Shown: positions 1-8,167 of the stretch, piece by piece
Layout: the number at the start of each line of letters is the position of its first letter
Numbering within the stretch: position 1 is the stretch's first letter
Position numbers and translations under genes: made by a program
Assembly: GCA_035512695.1 (NCBI GenBank)
Contig: DATKDL010000076.1
Coordinates: forward strand, 1-38,780
Reading direction: 5' to 3'
DNA from: DATDOR01 sp035512695
Lineage (GTDB): Bacteria > Chloroflexota > Anaerolineae > Anaerolineales > JABWBV01
Length of the DNA stretch: 38,780 nucleotides
Notes under the pieces: generated by a model
Told to the model about the DNA's origin: nothing
Databases searched by the model: none
What the model saw: the letters and a program-made list of their open reading frames with translations, nothing else

Positions 1-1
1 T

Positions 2-976
2 GTCGATGTCCACACCGGCGGGCGGTATGACCCGGCCGCCGACACCTGGACCGCCACCAGCACCGATCACGTCATCGAGGCCCGCGAGTTCCACACGATG
101 GTCTGGACCGGCTCCGAGATCCTGATCTGGGGCGGCCAGACGGCCAAAAATGGCTACACGCATATCGGCGGGCGCTACTCGCTCTCGAGTTCGGGCAACT
201 CCGCCCCACAAACCAGCGCCGACGCTTACGAAACGCTGGCCGGCGAAGAACTGGTCATCGCCGCCCCGGGAGTGCTCGAGAACGACTTCGACCCCGACGG
301 CGACCCGCTCACCGCCAACCTGACCACCGACCTACCATCCGGTGTCCTGGTTTTCAACAGCGACGGCTCCTTCAGCTACATGCCCGCAAACAGGTTCACC
401 GGAACGGTCCAGTTCCAGTACCAGGCCTCCGACGGCCAGACCGTGAGCAGCCCGACCACCGTCACCATCCAGGTCTTGAGTTCGGTCAACACCCCGACGG
501 ATACCCCCGTCCCAACCAACACGCCGGTCCTCCCTGCGGCGACTGCCACTCCGACGGCGACTCCGCGCTTACGGGCGACCAGCACCCCGACCAGCACCTC
601 CGCCTCGCCGACCGACACCCCGGTGCCAGGCGGGGACACTCTCCACGTCAGCGATCTGGACGGTATCGGTGTAGCAGTCGGCTCGAACCGCTGGGAAGCC
701 ACCGTCACGATCACGGTTGTGGACCAGGACGGGGCCCCGGTCGCCGGAGCGACCGTCGACGGGAGTTGGTCGAATGGGATCACCGGCAGCGGGAACTGCC
801 AGACCGACGGCGCCGGGCAGTGCGCGATCACCCGGATGTACATCCGCAATTCGAGCAACTCGGTGACCTTCACCGTCGATAACGTCAGCGCCTCCGGCTA
901 CACCTACAACCCGGCCGCCAACACCGACCCGGACGGCGACAGCGATGGGTCGGTGATCGTGATCAATAAACCATAG
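2..976 (+). CDS. Secreted Kelch / cadherin-like repeat surface protein, C-terminal part (5' truncated by window edge)
   Basis: The reading frame is already open at base 2, so the gene starts outside the window; the ATG at 98 is internal. The visible N-terminal part is a Kelch-type blade: GGRYDP, an ADTW-like turn, HTMVWTG and a WGG strand. A cadherin-like/Big_9-type Ig domain follows (NSAPQTSADAY, then a LENDFDPDGDPL calcium-type loop and DGSFSYMPA). Next is a stalk of about 45 residues rich in Thr, Pro and Ser, then a C-terminal beta-rich domain with Gly/Asp turns (GAPVAGATV). No membrane anchor or sorting motif is seen at the C-terminus. The likely role is a cell-surface or secreted binding protein, but the substrate cannot be told. 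It converges with pyrG across a shared hairpin. Confidence 0.75.
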   Translation, partial: VDVHTGGRYDPAADTWTATSTDHVIEAREFHTMVWTGSEILIWGGQTAKNGYTHIGGRYSLSSSGNSAPQTSADAYETLAGEELVIAAPGVLENDFDPDGDPLTANLTTDLPSGVLVFNSDGSFSYMPANRFTGTVQFQYQASDGQTVSSPTTVTIQVLSSVNTPTDTPVPTNTPVLPAATATPTATPRLRATSTPTSTSASPTDTPVPGGDTLHVSDLDGIGVAVGSNRWEATVTITVVDQDGAPVAGATVDGSWSNGITGSGNCQTDGAGQCAITRMYIRNSSNSVTFTVDNVSASGYTYNPAANTDPDGDSDGSVIVINKP

Positions 977-981
977 CGGCA

Positions 982-1038
982 GCGAAAAGCAAATAAAAAG
1001 CGGGCGGTTTCACCGCCCGCTTTTTATTTGCTTTTCGC
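982..1038. terminator. 27-bp perfect hairpin, bidirectional terminator between the Kelch-type gene and pyrG
   Basis: Arms 982-1008 and 1012-1038 are perfect inverted repeats with a 3-nt loop (ttc). The GC core (gcgggcggt) is flanked by A-rich and T-rich outer arms, so it reads as an intrinsic terminator from both strands. The right arm contains the last four sense codons and stop of pyrG (stop at 1024-1026), so it is partly coding. It begins 5 nt after the Kelch-gene stop. Confidence 0.85.
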
Positions 1039-2643
1039 AGACCGCTCTTTGACCGCTTCGATAAACGCCGAAAACAGCGGATGCGGTCGGTTGGGGCGGG
1101 ACAGGAACTCGGGATGGAACTGCGTCCCCAACATGAACGGGTGGATCTCCCGGTCCAGCTCGCTGATCTCGACCAGCCGGTCGTCCGGGGAAACCCCTGA
1201 ATACACCAATCCGGCCTCCCCGAGGATGGCCCGGTAGGCGTTCTTGAATTCGAACCGGTGGCGGTGGCGCTCGTAGACGACTTCCTCTCCGTACGCCTCC
1301 GCCGCGATCGATCCGGGCGCCAGCTTGCAGGGGTACAGCCCCAGGCGCATCGTCCCGCCCATGTCGCTGATATCGCGCTGGTCCGGCATCAGGTCGATGA
1401 CCGGGTGTTTTGCATTGGGCTCGAACTCGGTCGAGTTGACGCTCTCGTCTTCGATCGCCCCGCGGGCCAGTTCGATCACCATCACCTGCATCCCCAGGCA
1501 AAGGCCGAAATAGGGGACCTGCTGCGTCCGGGCGTAGCGGGCGGCCAGGATCTTGCCTTCGATGCCGCGCTCGCCAAAACCGCCCGGGACGATGATCCCG
1601 TCCGCCGCCAGGACCGGCTCCCAGTTCTTCTCTTTCTCCAGGTCGCCCGAGTGGACCCAGTCGATGTCCACCTCCACGCCGTGCGCCCAGCCGGCGTGCC
1701 GCAGCGCCTCCCGGACGCTCATGTAGGCGTCCTGCAGCTCGACGTACTTGCCCACCAGGGCGACCCGTACGTGCGGCTTGTCGGTGCACATCGAAGCCAC
1801 CATCCGCTCCCAATCACCCCAGTCCGGCGACTTGCGCGGCTGCAGGTTGACCCGCTCCAGCAGCAGCTCTCCGACTCCGGCGCGTTCGACCAGCAAAGGG
1901 ATCTCGTACAGCGTCCGGGTCGTCTTCATCGGGATCACGGCGCGCGGGTCGACGTCGCAGAACTGGGCGATCTTGCCGATAATCTCGGCATTGATGTCAT
2001 GGTCGGCGCGGGCGATGATGAAATCGGGGGTAATCCCGATCGAGCGCAGCTCTCGGACCGAGTGCTGGGTCGGTTTGGTCTTGATCTCGCCGGTCGCGCC
2101 GATATACGGGAGCCAGGTGACGTGGAAGTAGACCGAGTTCTTCCGCCCTACGTCTCCGCGCATCTGCCGGAGCGCCTCCAGGAATGGGAGCGATTCGATA
2201 TCGCCGACCGTCCCGCCGACTTCAACGAGGACGAAATCGGCCTTGGTCCGCTTGGCGAGTTTGACCATGGAACGTTTAATTTCGTTCGTGATATGTGGGA
2301 TGACCTGGATCGTGCCCCCCAAAAAATCCCCCCGCCGTTCCTTGGCGATCACGTCGGCGTACACCCGGCCGGTGGTCACGTTCGACATCTGGTTCAGGCT
2401 GATGTCGATAAATCTTTCGTAATGGCCCAGGTCGAGGTCGGTCTCGGCCCCATCGTCGGTGACGAAGACCTCGCCGTGCTGGTAAGGGCTCATCGTACCG
2501 GGATCGACGTTGATGTACGGGTCGAGTTTTTGGACTGCGACGGTGAAACCGCGCTCTTTGAGCACGCGTCCGATCGCTGCGGCCGTCACGCCCTTGCCAA
2601 CCGAGCTGACCACGCCGCCGGTGAAGAAGAGGTATTTCGTCAC
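1024..2643 (-). CDS. pyrG: CTP synthase
   Basis: Glutamine-hydrolysing CTP synthase, which converts UTP to CTP with ATP and glutamine in the cytosol. At 539 aa it has the usual full length. The N-terminal synthetase domain starts with KYLFFTGGVVSSVGKG (P-loop) and carries the DPYINVDPGTM and HGEVFVTDDG motifs. The C-terminal class I glutamine amidotransferase domain has the PGGFGERG loop, the nucleophile Cys382 in FGLCLGMQ and the GTQFHPE His/Glu pair. The start is GTG at 2643, where the protein aligns with the family N-terminus. The Roadblock/LC7 gene ends 10 nt upstream, so the two are probably co-transcribed. The last codons lie inside the 982-1038 hairpin. Confidence 0.97.
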   Translation of the reverse strand: MTKYLFFTGGVVSSVGKGVTAAAIGRVLKERGFTVAVQKLDPYINVDPGTMSPYQHGEVFVTDDGAETDLDLGHYERFIDISLNQMSNVTTGRVYADVIAKERRGDFLGGTIQVIPHITNEIKRSMVKLAKRTKADFVLVEVGGTVGDIESLPFLEALRQMRGDVGRKNSVYFHVTWLPYIGATGEIKTKPTQHSVRELRSIGITPDFIIARADHDINAEIIGKIAQFCDVDPRAVIPMKTTRTLYEIPLLVERAGVGELLLERVNLQPRKSPDWGDWERMVASMCTDKPHVRVALVGKYVELQDAYMSVREALRHAGWAHGVEVDIDWVHSGDLEKEKNWEPVLAADGIIVPGGFGERGIEGKILAARYARTQQVPYFGLCLGMQVMVIELARGAIEDESVNSTEFEPNAKHPVIDLMPDQRDISDMGGTMRLGLYPCKLAPGSIAAEAYGEEVVYERHRHRFEFKNAYRAILGEAGLVYSGVSPDDRLVEISELDREIHPFMLGTQFHPEFLSRPNRPHPLFSAFIEAVKERSAKSK

Positions 2644-2653
2644 CGGGCCGGAA

Positions 2654-3028
2654 TCATCCTACCATGGCGGCCAGGTCTTCGGCCGCCCGGCGCATCTCGA
2701 GGAAGATCAGTCCGAGTTTGGCCTGGTGGCGGGTCAGCGCCGTCAGGACGGCATCCTCGCCGACAGACATGATGACGACGTAGCCGAATTCGCCGCGGAT
2801 GTAAAACTCCTCGATCACCCCGCGGCCGAGCTCGTGGGCGATACGCTCCCCCAGGCTCATCATCGCCGCAGACATTGCAGAGACCCGGTCTTCCTCGGCC
2901 TCTTCCGGCAGGGCGGAGGCCATGATCAGCCCGTCGACGGATACGACGGCCGAAGCCTCGATTTCGGGGGAGGACAGCTGAAGATCGCGCAGCCGGCCTA
3001 CCATTCGTTCGCTCAATGATACGGTCAT
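2654..3028 (-). CDS. Roadblock/LC7 domain protein
   Basis: A 124-aa protein of the Roadblock/LC7 (MglB-like) fold. In bacteria these proteins usually act as regulators or GAPs of small Ras-like GTPases, or as dimeric signalling scaffolds. Visible hallmarks are the central strand pattern IEASAVVSVDGLIMAS, a helix with Ser/Ala-Met repeats (SAMSAAMMSLGERIA) and the YVVIMSVGEDAVL strand pair. An ATG at 3073 would add 15 residues, but a possible -10 (TAGAAT, 3072-3077) overlaps that codon. The ATG at 3028 has a GAGAT-type ribosome site just upstream and fits the family length, so it is preferred. The gene lies 10 nt before pyrG. No Ras-like GTPase partner is in the window, so its function here is open. 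Confidence 0.85.
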   Translation of the reverse strand: MTVSLSERMVGRLRDLQLSSPEIEASAVVSVDGLIMASALPEEAEEDRVSAMSAAMMSLGERIAHELGRGVIEEFYIRGEFGYVVIMSVGEDAVLTALTRHQAKLGLIFLEMRRAAEDLAAMVG

Positions 3029-3071
3029 CTGATCTCTTTTCTTTTTGGTGGTGTTTTCCACAACCCTCATC

Positions 3072-3118
3072 ATTCTACCATCGGTTTTGTTGACCCAAAT
3101 AATCCTCTATGTTAAACT
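3072..3118. promoter_or_regulatory. Divergent promoter region between the Roadblock gene and the 3130 gene
   Basis: On the plus strand TTGACC (3090-3095) lies 17 nt before TAAACT (3113-3118), with a TG just before the -10, a good sigma-70-type arrangement that would give a very short leader for the ATG at 3130. On the minus strand TTGGGT (3093-3098) and TAGAAT (3072-3077) have a 15-nt spacer, which is weaker. The two candidate promoters overlap. Confidence 0.5.
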
Positions 3119-3129
3119 CAACCTTTGCC

Positions 3130-3795
3130 ATGCCGTCGTTCCTCGCTCGGGCCGCCCTGCTTCTGATCCAGATCGTCCGGCTCGCTTCACCGGGTCAGGA
3201 ACGGGTGCTGACGCAGGCCGAAACGGCTGCGGTCGTCATCCTTGAGCCGGCCGGCGGTTCGGCGGTCCAGGGGACGCTGTCGATCGTCGGGACCGCCAAC
3301 CCGGAGAATTTCTTCTTTTACGAGCTGTCCTTTCGTTATGCGGGAGGACCGGAGCAGCCCTGGTTCGTGATCGCCGAGAGCTTCACCCCTGTCGAAAACG
3401 GGACCCTGGGAGAATGGGACACCTTCGCCATCACCGACGGCGACTACGATCTGCGTTTGCAGGTCACGCTTGCTGATGGTTCCCTGGTCGAAAATCGCGT
3501 CCTGGGCGTCCGTGTCCGAAACTACAGCCCGGTGGAGACCGGCACGCCCGAACCGCCCGAGCCGCCGCCGTCGACGGTCACCCCCGATCTGACCGCGCTG
3601 TTCACCCCATCTGAGACGTCGACGGTGACCCCTCTCCCGACCACGCCGCCGACTTTTACCCCCCCGGCCCCGAACCCGGCCGAGATCGCCCCGGGGGAGA
3701 TCTCGACCAGCCTGGCGCGCGGGGCCGCCGGCGTGCTGGCGGTCTTTCTGCTGATCGGACTTTACGTTTCGATCCGGAGTCTGCGAAGAGGATGA
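3130..3795 (+). CDS. Membrane-anchored extracellular protein with Ig-like domain and Pro/Thr stalk
   Basis: Unrecognised family. The 221-aa product starts with a hydrophobic signal segment (SFLARAALLLIQIV). A beta-rich domain follows (VVILEPAGGSAVQGTLSIVG, with a YDLRLQVTLADGS strand), resembling the Ig/Fn-like domains of extracellular Chloroflexi proteins. A stalk of about 50 residues is rich in Pro, Thr and Glu. One C-terminal membrane helix (AAGVLAVFLLIGLYV) ends in Arg residues, giving an outside-facing body. An upstream ATG at 3109 is possible, but it lies within the proposed promoter. The stop overlaps the start of pth in an ATGA, so translation is coupled. The operon partners pth and mfd give no clue to its role. 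Confidence 0.7.
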   Translation: MPSFLARAALLLIQIVRLASPGQERVLTQAETAAVVILEPAGGSAVQGTLSIVGTANPENFFFYELSFRYAGGPEQPWFVIAESFTPVENGTLGEWDTFAITDGDYDLRLQVTLADGSLVENRVLGVRVRNYSPVETGTPEPPEPPPSTVTPDLTALFTPSETSTVTPLPTTPPTFTPPAPNPAEIAPGEISTSLARGAAGVLAVFLLIGLYVSIRSLRRG

Positions 3796-4472
3796 AAATC
3801 GGAAACCTGATCGACCGCGTCCGGCGCAGCCAGCCGGAGGAAGCGCCAAAAGACGCCCGGCCCGAACCGGAAGCGGAAGCGCACCCCTCCTTCCTGGTCG
3901 TCGGGCTAGGGAACCCCGGTCCGGAGCACGCCCGCAACCGGCACAATATCGGGTTCATGCTGGCGGACCAGCTGGCCGAGCGTCTCGACGTCCGGTTCTC
4001 CCGGATGCAATCCCGGGCCCTGGTGGCCGATGCGCGCCACGGCGGGCGGCGGGTCATCCTGGTCAAGCCGCAGACCTACATGAACGAATCCGGCCAGTCC
4101 GTTGCCGCGCTGCAGCGGTTTTACAAGATCCCGCTCGAAGACATGCTGGTCGCTTTCGACGAGATGGATCTCCCTCTCGGGCTGATCCGGATCCGGCCAA
4201 AGGGCGGCAGCAGCGGGCACAACGGGATGAAATCGATCATCCGGCGCCTGGGCGGCGCCCAGGGGTTCCCGCGCATCCGTCTGGGGATCGGCCGACCACC
4301 CGGACGGATGCCGCCCCCGGCTTACCTGCTGCAGGATTTCTCAAAGGATGACCGCGAAACGATCCTGCCCGGGTTCCTGGACCAGGCCTCTGACGCAGTG
4401 CTGGCCTTTGTCACAGATGGTTTGGACCATGCCATGAACCGGTTCAATGGAGAATTCTCCGGCAATGCCTGA
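3792..4472 (+). CDS. pth: Peptidyl-tRNA hydrolase
   Basis: Releases peptides from peptidyl-tRNAs that drop off the ribosome, recycling tRNA in the cytosol. The core starts at residue 34 with FLVVGLGNPGPEH. Catalytic His51 lies in NRHNIGF; the family's MNESG, FDEMDLPLG and GHNGMKS motifs are all present. At 226 aa it is longer than usual because of a charged N-terminal extension of about 33 residues rich in Glu, Pro and Arg. An ATGA overlap with the upstream membrane protein decides the start. The 3' end overlaps the mfd start, so the three genes form one plus-strand operon. Confidence 0.96.
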   Translation: MKIGNLIDRVRRSQPEEAPKDARPEPEAEAHPSFLVVGLGNPGPEHARNRHNIGFMLADQLAERLDVRFSRMQSRALVADARHGGRRVILVKPQTYMNESGQSVAALQRFYKIPLEDMLVAFDEMDLPLGLIRIRPKGGSSGHNGMKSIIRRLGGAQGFPRIRLGIGRPPGRMPPPAYLLQDFSKDDRETILPGFLDQASDAVLAFVTDGLDHAMNRFNGEFSGNA

Positions 4473-7400
4473 TTCGATCTTGAAAGCGATCCGTGCTTCG
4501 GCTGAATTCCAGCGGCTGGTAGGCCAGCTGCAGGATTTCGGCGACCCAGGCAGCTTCGGTCTGCCGCGGGCCGCCCGGCTCCCCGTCCTGGCCTGCTTGC
4601 GGGCTGAGTTCGGGGTCCCGATGCTCCTCGTCGTCGAGCGGGCCGACCAGGCACTGACCTTGTTCGACGAGCTCGGCTTCTGGCTGGACCCCGCCGTCGA
4701 GCGGTATTTCTTCCCCGAACCTGCCCCCCTGTTCTACGAGGAAATGGCCTGGAGCGAGAACGTCCGGCGCGGTCGTCTCGAGACCCTGTCCGCCCTGGCG
4801 GCGCTGCAAATCCCCGGCGCGCGCCCGGCCGGGACCTCGGCGGGCGGTGAGACGCTCAGCCGGCTGGAGGACCGGAAAAGGATCTGGGCATCGATCCGCG
4901 GCGGGGACGGCGGGCAAACGGGCGTCGTCATCGTCGCTTCACTTCGGGCCTTGATGGTGCGAACGCTGCCGCGCCGCGATTTCGTCCGGCACACGCGCAA
5001 CTTGAAAGCCGGACGCCAGATCCGGCCGGCCGAACTGGCGGGTGAGTGGGTGAGGGCGGGTTACGAGCATACCGGGATCGTCGTCCAGCCGGGCCAGTTC
5101 AACCTGCGCGGTGGGCTGGCCGATATCTGGCCCCCGGCGCACCCTTACCCGGTGCGGGTCGAGTTTTTCGGTGATGAGGTCGATTCGCTGCGGACCTTCG
5201 ACCCGGCCACCCAGCGCACGATCGAAAAGGTCGAGCAGGTCCTCGTGACCCCGGCGCGCGAATTTATCCGGCCGGCCGATGAGGAGACGGGGCATCCCCT
5301 GTCCGAGTTTCACATTCCGGCCCTCCACCCGCAGGCCTCCTTGATCGACTATCTCCCGGATGAAAGCCTGATCCTGCTCGACGATCGGGAAGGGATCGAG
5401 GCTGCCTCGAACGAGATCGAGACGCAGGCCATCGAGCTGCGGACCGAGAAGACGGCGGACGGGCTGCTGGCGGAGGATTTCCCGCGGCCGTTCAGCTCGT
5501 GGAGCGAACTGTACGACAGCGCCGCCTACCGCCGGCTCATCCAGCTCGGCCCGGTTGACAGCCTGGCCGGGTCGGACCTGGCGCGCGGGTTCACTCCAAA
5601 CCCACGTTTCGCCGGGCGGATCGCCGCCGTGCTCGATCATTTGCGCGCCACGGCTTATCGCGGCGACCACAGCCTGGTCGTCTCCAACCAGTTCGCCCGG
5701 CTCGAGGAACTCTGGTCAAAGGACCGTCCGGCCGGCGGGTACCCCGCGCCGCGATTCTTGCAGGGCAGCCTGGGTGAGGGCTTCACCTACTCGCCGCCCG
5801 GAGCGAACCCGATCCATCTGCTCACCGACGGCGAGATCTTTGGCTGGCGCCGGCCGCAGGTCCGGCGCCGGGCCGAGACCCTGTTCGGCTCCCCGGAAAC
5901 GGCCTTCGCCGACCTGCAGGTCGGCGATTGGGTCGTCCACATCGATCACGGGATCGGGCGCTTCATGGGGCTCGTCCAGCGCCTGATGGAGGGCCACGAA
6001 CGCGAGTTCCTGGAGGTCGAATACGACGACGGCGATCAGCTTTTCGTCCCCGTCCACCAGGCCGACCGGCTCACTCGATACGTCGGGCCGGACGGGCGCG
6101 ATCCGCAGCCCAGCAAGCTCGGCGCGCAGGCCTGGAAAACGGCGCGCGAGAAGGTCCGCGAAGCCGTCGCGGAGGTCGCACAGGACCTGCTCGAACTGTA
6201 CGCCCTCCGGTCGCGGGTCGAAGGGCATGCCTTCAGCGCGGACAGTGAATGGCAGCGCGAGCTGGAGACTTCGTTCCCATACGCCGAAACGGAGGACCAG
6301 CTCCAGGCCCTGGCCGAGATCAAAGAGGATATGGAGCGACCGCGCCCGATGGACCGCCTGATCTGCGGTGACGTCGGATACGGCAAGACCGAAGTCGCCC
6401 TGCGGGCGGCTTTCAAAGCCGTCTACGACGGCAAACAGGTCGCGATGCTGGTCCCGACGACGGTCCTGGCGCAGCAGCATTTCCATACCTTCCGGGAGCG
6501 GATGGCCGCCTTTCCGGTCTCGATCGAAATGCTCTCACGGTTCCGAACCGACTCCGAGCAGCGCGAGATCCTCTTTCGGCTTGCGATGGGTGAGATCGAC
6601 ATCTTGATCGGGACCCACCGGCTGCTCTCCGGGGACGTCGAGGTCAAGGACCTGGGGCTGCTGATCATCGACGAGGAGCAGCGCTTCGGGGTGACCCACA
6701 AGGAGAAGCTCAAGCAGATGCGGACCGAGGTCGATGTGCTCACGCTGACGGCGACCCCGATCCCGCGCACGATGTACATGGCCCTGACCGGGGTGCGGGA
6801 TATTTCGACCATCAATACCCCGCCGGAGGAGCGGCTGCCGATCATCACGCACGTCGGCCCGTATTCGCAAAAACAGGTCCGCCGCGCGATCCTGCGGGAG
6901 TTGGAGCGCGGGGGGCAGGTCTTCTTCGTCCACAACCGGGTCCAGACGATTTACGGGATGCAGACGCATCTCGAGAACCTGGTCCCGGAAGCCAAAATCG
7001 CCGTGGCGCACGGACAGATGGCCGAGCAGCTGCTCTCACGGCGGATGGAGGCGTTCGGAGCCGGTGAAATCGATATCCTGCTCTCGACCTCGATCATCGA
7101 ATCCGGTCTCGATATCCCAAACGCAAACACACTGATCGTCGACCGGGCCGATATGTTCGGGCTGGCGCAGCTCTACCAGCTGCGCGGCCGGGTCGGACGG
7201 GCTTCGAACCAGGCTTATGCGTATTTCTTCAAACACCGCAAGAAGCCACCTACCCCGGAGGGACGGGCGCGACTGGAGACCCTGGCCGAGAACACCCAGC
7301 TGGGAGCCGGGATGAATATCGCCATGCGGGACCTGGAGATCCGCGGCGCCGGCGACCTGCTCGGGACGCGGCAGAGCGGGCACATCGCCGCGGTCGGTTT

Positions 7401-7974
7401 TCACCTGTACACCAGGATGCTGGCAGAGGCGGTGCGGGAGACGAGGGGGGAGGGGCAAGGCAGCACGACCCTCGTACCCGCCCCTGCCGCGCCCCTGCTC
7501 GCCGACCTGGCCGAGGTGTACGCGCTGCGGCCGTCCGTCAACGTCGATCTGCCGCTGCCGGCCACGATCCCGGCGAACTACGTCTCCGACCGGGATATCC
7601 GGTTGGGGCTGTACCGCCGGATCGCCGGTCTGCGGGGTGCGGATGCGATCGAAACCATCCGTTTGGAACTGGCGGACCGTTTTGGTCCGCTGCCGGATGA
7701 AGTCACGGCGCTGCTGTACCAGGTCCGGGTCAGGCTGCTGGCCGAGAAAGCCAAAATCGACTCGATCTACCCCGAAGGCAAGTTCCTGGTGATGCGGTTA
7801 AGCCGGCCGTTAGCGGAGGATCTCCGTTCGAATGCGCTGGGTTCGGACATTCGAACAGGGAAACAGACGCTCCGGCTGGCCATGGATGCAGCAGGCCGGT
7901 GGCGGGACAGGCTTCCGGAGGTCCTGGAAGCGCTGGCGAAACCCGAATTGGTGGAAAATTTCACATTCAGCTAG
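4465..7974 (+). CDS. mfd: Transcription-repair coupling factor
   Basis: Mfd displaces stalled RNA polymerase at DNA lesions and recruits UvrA. The 1169-aa product has the normal domain order. A UvrB-like N-terminal module is followed by the CarD/RID polymerase-binding domain from about residue 482 (VGDWVVHIDHGIGRF, then LEVEYDDGD). The superfamily-2 translocase has Walker A GDVGYGKTE near 636-643, DEEQ near 736-739 and TATPIPRTM near 763. The QLRGRVGRA motif lies near 905-913, and the C-terminal D7 region follows. ATG 4465 gives an 8-nt overlap with pth and has GGAG 12 nt upstream; ATG 4447, which adds six residues, is the alternative. The TAG stop is also the first base of the -35 box for the next gene. 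Confidence 0.97.
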   Translation: MPDSILKAIRASAEFQRLVGQLQDFGDPGSFGLPRAARLPVLACLRAEFGVPMLLVVERADQALTLFDELGFWLDPAVERYFFPEPAPLFYEEMAWSENVRRGRLETLSALAALQIPGARPAGTSAGGETLSRLEDRKRIWASIRGGDGGQTGVVIVASLRALMVRTLPRRDFVRHTRNLKAGRQIRPAELAGEWVRAGYEHTGIVVQPGQFNLRGGLADIWPPAHPYPVRVEFFGDEVDSLRTFDPATQRTIEKVEQVLVTPAREFIRPADEETGHPLSEFHIPALHPQASLIDYLPDESLILLDDREGIEAASNEIETQAIELRTEKTADGLLAEDFPRPFSSWSELYDSAAYRRLIQLGPVDSLAGSDLARGFTPNPRFAGRIAAVLDHLRATAYRGDHSLVVSNQFARLEELWSKDRPAGGYPAPRFLQGSLGEGFTYSPPGANPIHLLTDGEIFGWRRPQVRRRAETLFGSPETAFADLQVGDWVVHIDHGIGRFMGLVQRLMEGHEREFLEVEYDDGDQLFVPVHQADRLTRYVGPDGRDPQPSKLGAQAWKTAREKVREAVAEVAQDLLELYALRSRVEGHAFSADSEWQRELETSFPYAETEDQLQALAEIKEDMERPRPMDRLICGDVGYGKTEVALRAAFKAVYDGKQVAMLVPTTVLAQQHFHTFRERMAAFPVSIEMLSRFRTDSEQREILFRLAMGEIDILIGTHRLLSGDVEVKDLGLLIIDEEQRFGVTHKEKLKQMRTEVDVLTLTATPIPRTMYMALTGVRDISTINTPPEERLPIITHVGPYSQKQVRRAILRELERGGQVFFVHNRVQTIYGMQTHLENLVPEAKIAVAHGQMAEQLLSRRMEAFGAGEIDILLSTSIIESGLDIPNANTLIVDRADMFGLAQLYQLRGRVGRASNQAYAYFFKHRKKPPTPEGRARLETLAENTQLGAGMNIAMRDLEIRGAGDLLGTRQSGHIAAVGFHLYTRMLAEAVRETRGEGQGSTTLVPAPAAPLLADLAEVYALRPSVNVDLPLPATIPANYVSDRDIRLGLYRRIAGLRGADAIETIRLELADRFGPLPDEVTALLYQVRVRLLAEKAKIDSIYPEGKFLVMRLSRPLAEDLRSNALGSDIRTGKQTLRLAMDAAGRWRDRLPEVLEALAKPELVENFTFS

Positions 7975-8000
7975 ACATTTATCCGGCCCTGCGATATAAT
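7972..8000 (+). promoter_or_regulatory. Sigma-70-type promoter of the S1-domain gene
   Basis: TAGACA (7972-7977) is 17 nt from a perfect TATAAT (7995-8000). The -35 starts at the mfd stop codon. Expected start of transcription is near 8007, which gives a leader of about 160 nt before the ATG at 8168. Confidence 0.75.
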
Positions 8001-8080
8001 CTCTGGCTTGTCAAAACCAATCGGAATATTGAGTCCTGGGCGCAGCGACTCAGGCCGCGGCTGAAATTCCAGAAAAATGG

Positions 8081-8121
8081 GACGCAAGCGGGGGTGAAGC
8101 CCCCGCTTGCGTCTTATTTTT
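8081..8121 (+). terminator. Intrinsic terminator inside the leader of the S1-domain gene
   Basis: A 14-bp perfect stem (8081-8094 with 8100-8113) and a tgaag loop are followed by ttattttt. It can end mfd transcripts, but it also lies about 75 nt downstream of the promoter at 7972-8000 and 47 nt before the S1-gene start. It therefore may act as an attenuator or may end a short leader RNA of about 115 nt. Upstream in the leader, tgagtc (near 8030) can pair with gactca (near 8046). Confidence 0.8.
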
Positions 8122-8167
8122 CCGAATCACGGATCACACCACCGTGTGTGTTCGATCAGGAGTCCCT

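Noticed and set aside
1258..2772. 504-codon open frame on the plus strand opposite pyrG
   Set aside because: It is an antisense shadow in GC-rich DNA. The opposite strand encodes a full-length CTP synthase with all motifs, and the shadow shows no domain.
8007..8080. 6S RNA, SRP RNA or a known riboswitch in the S1 leader
   Set aside because: None of the conserved sequence marks of these RNAs was recognised; only small helices and the terminator are supported.
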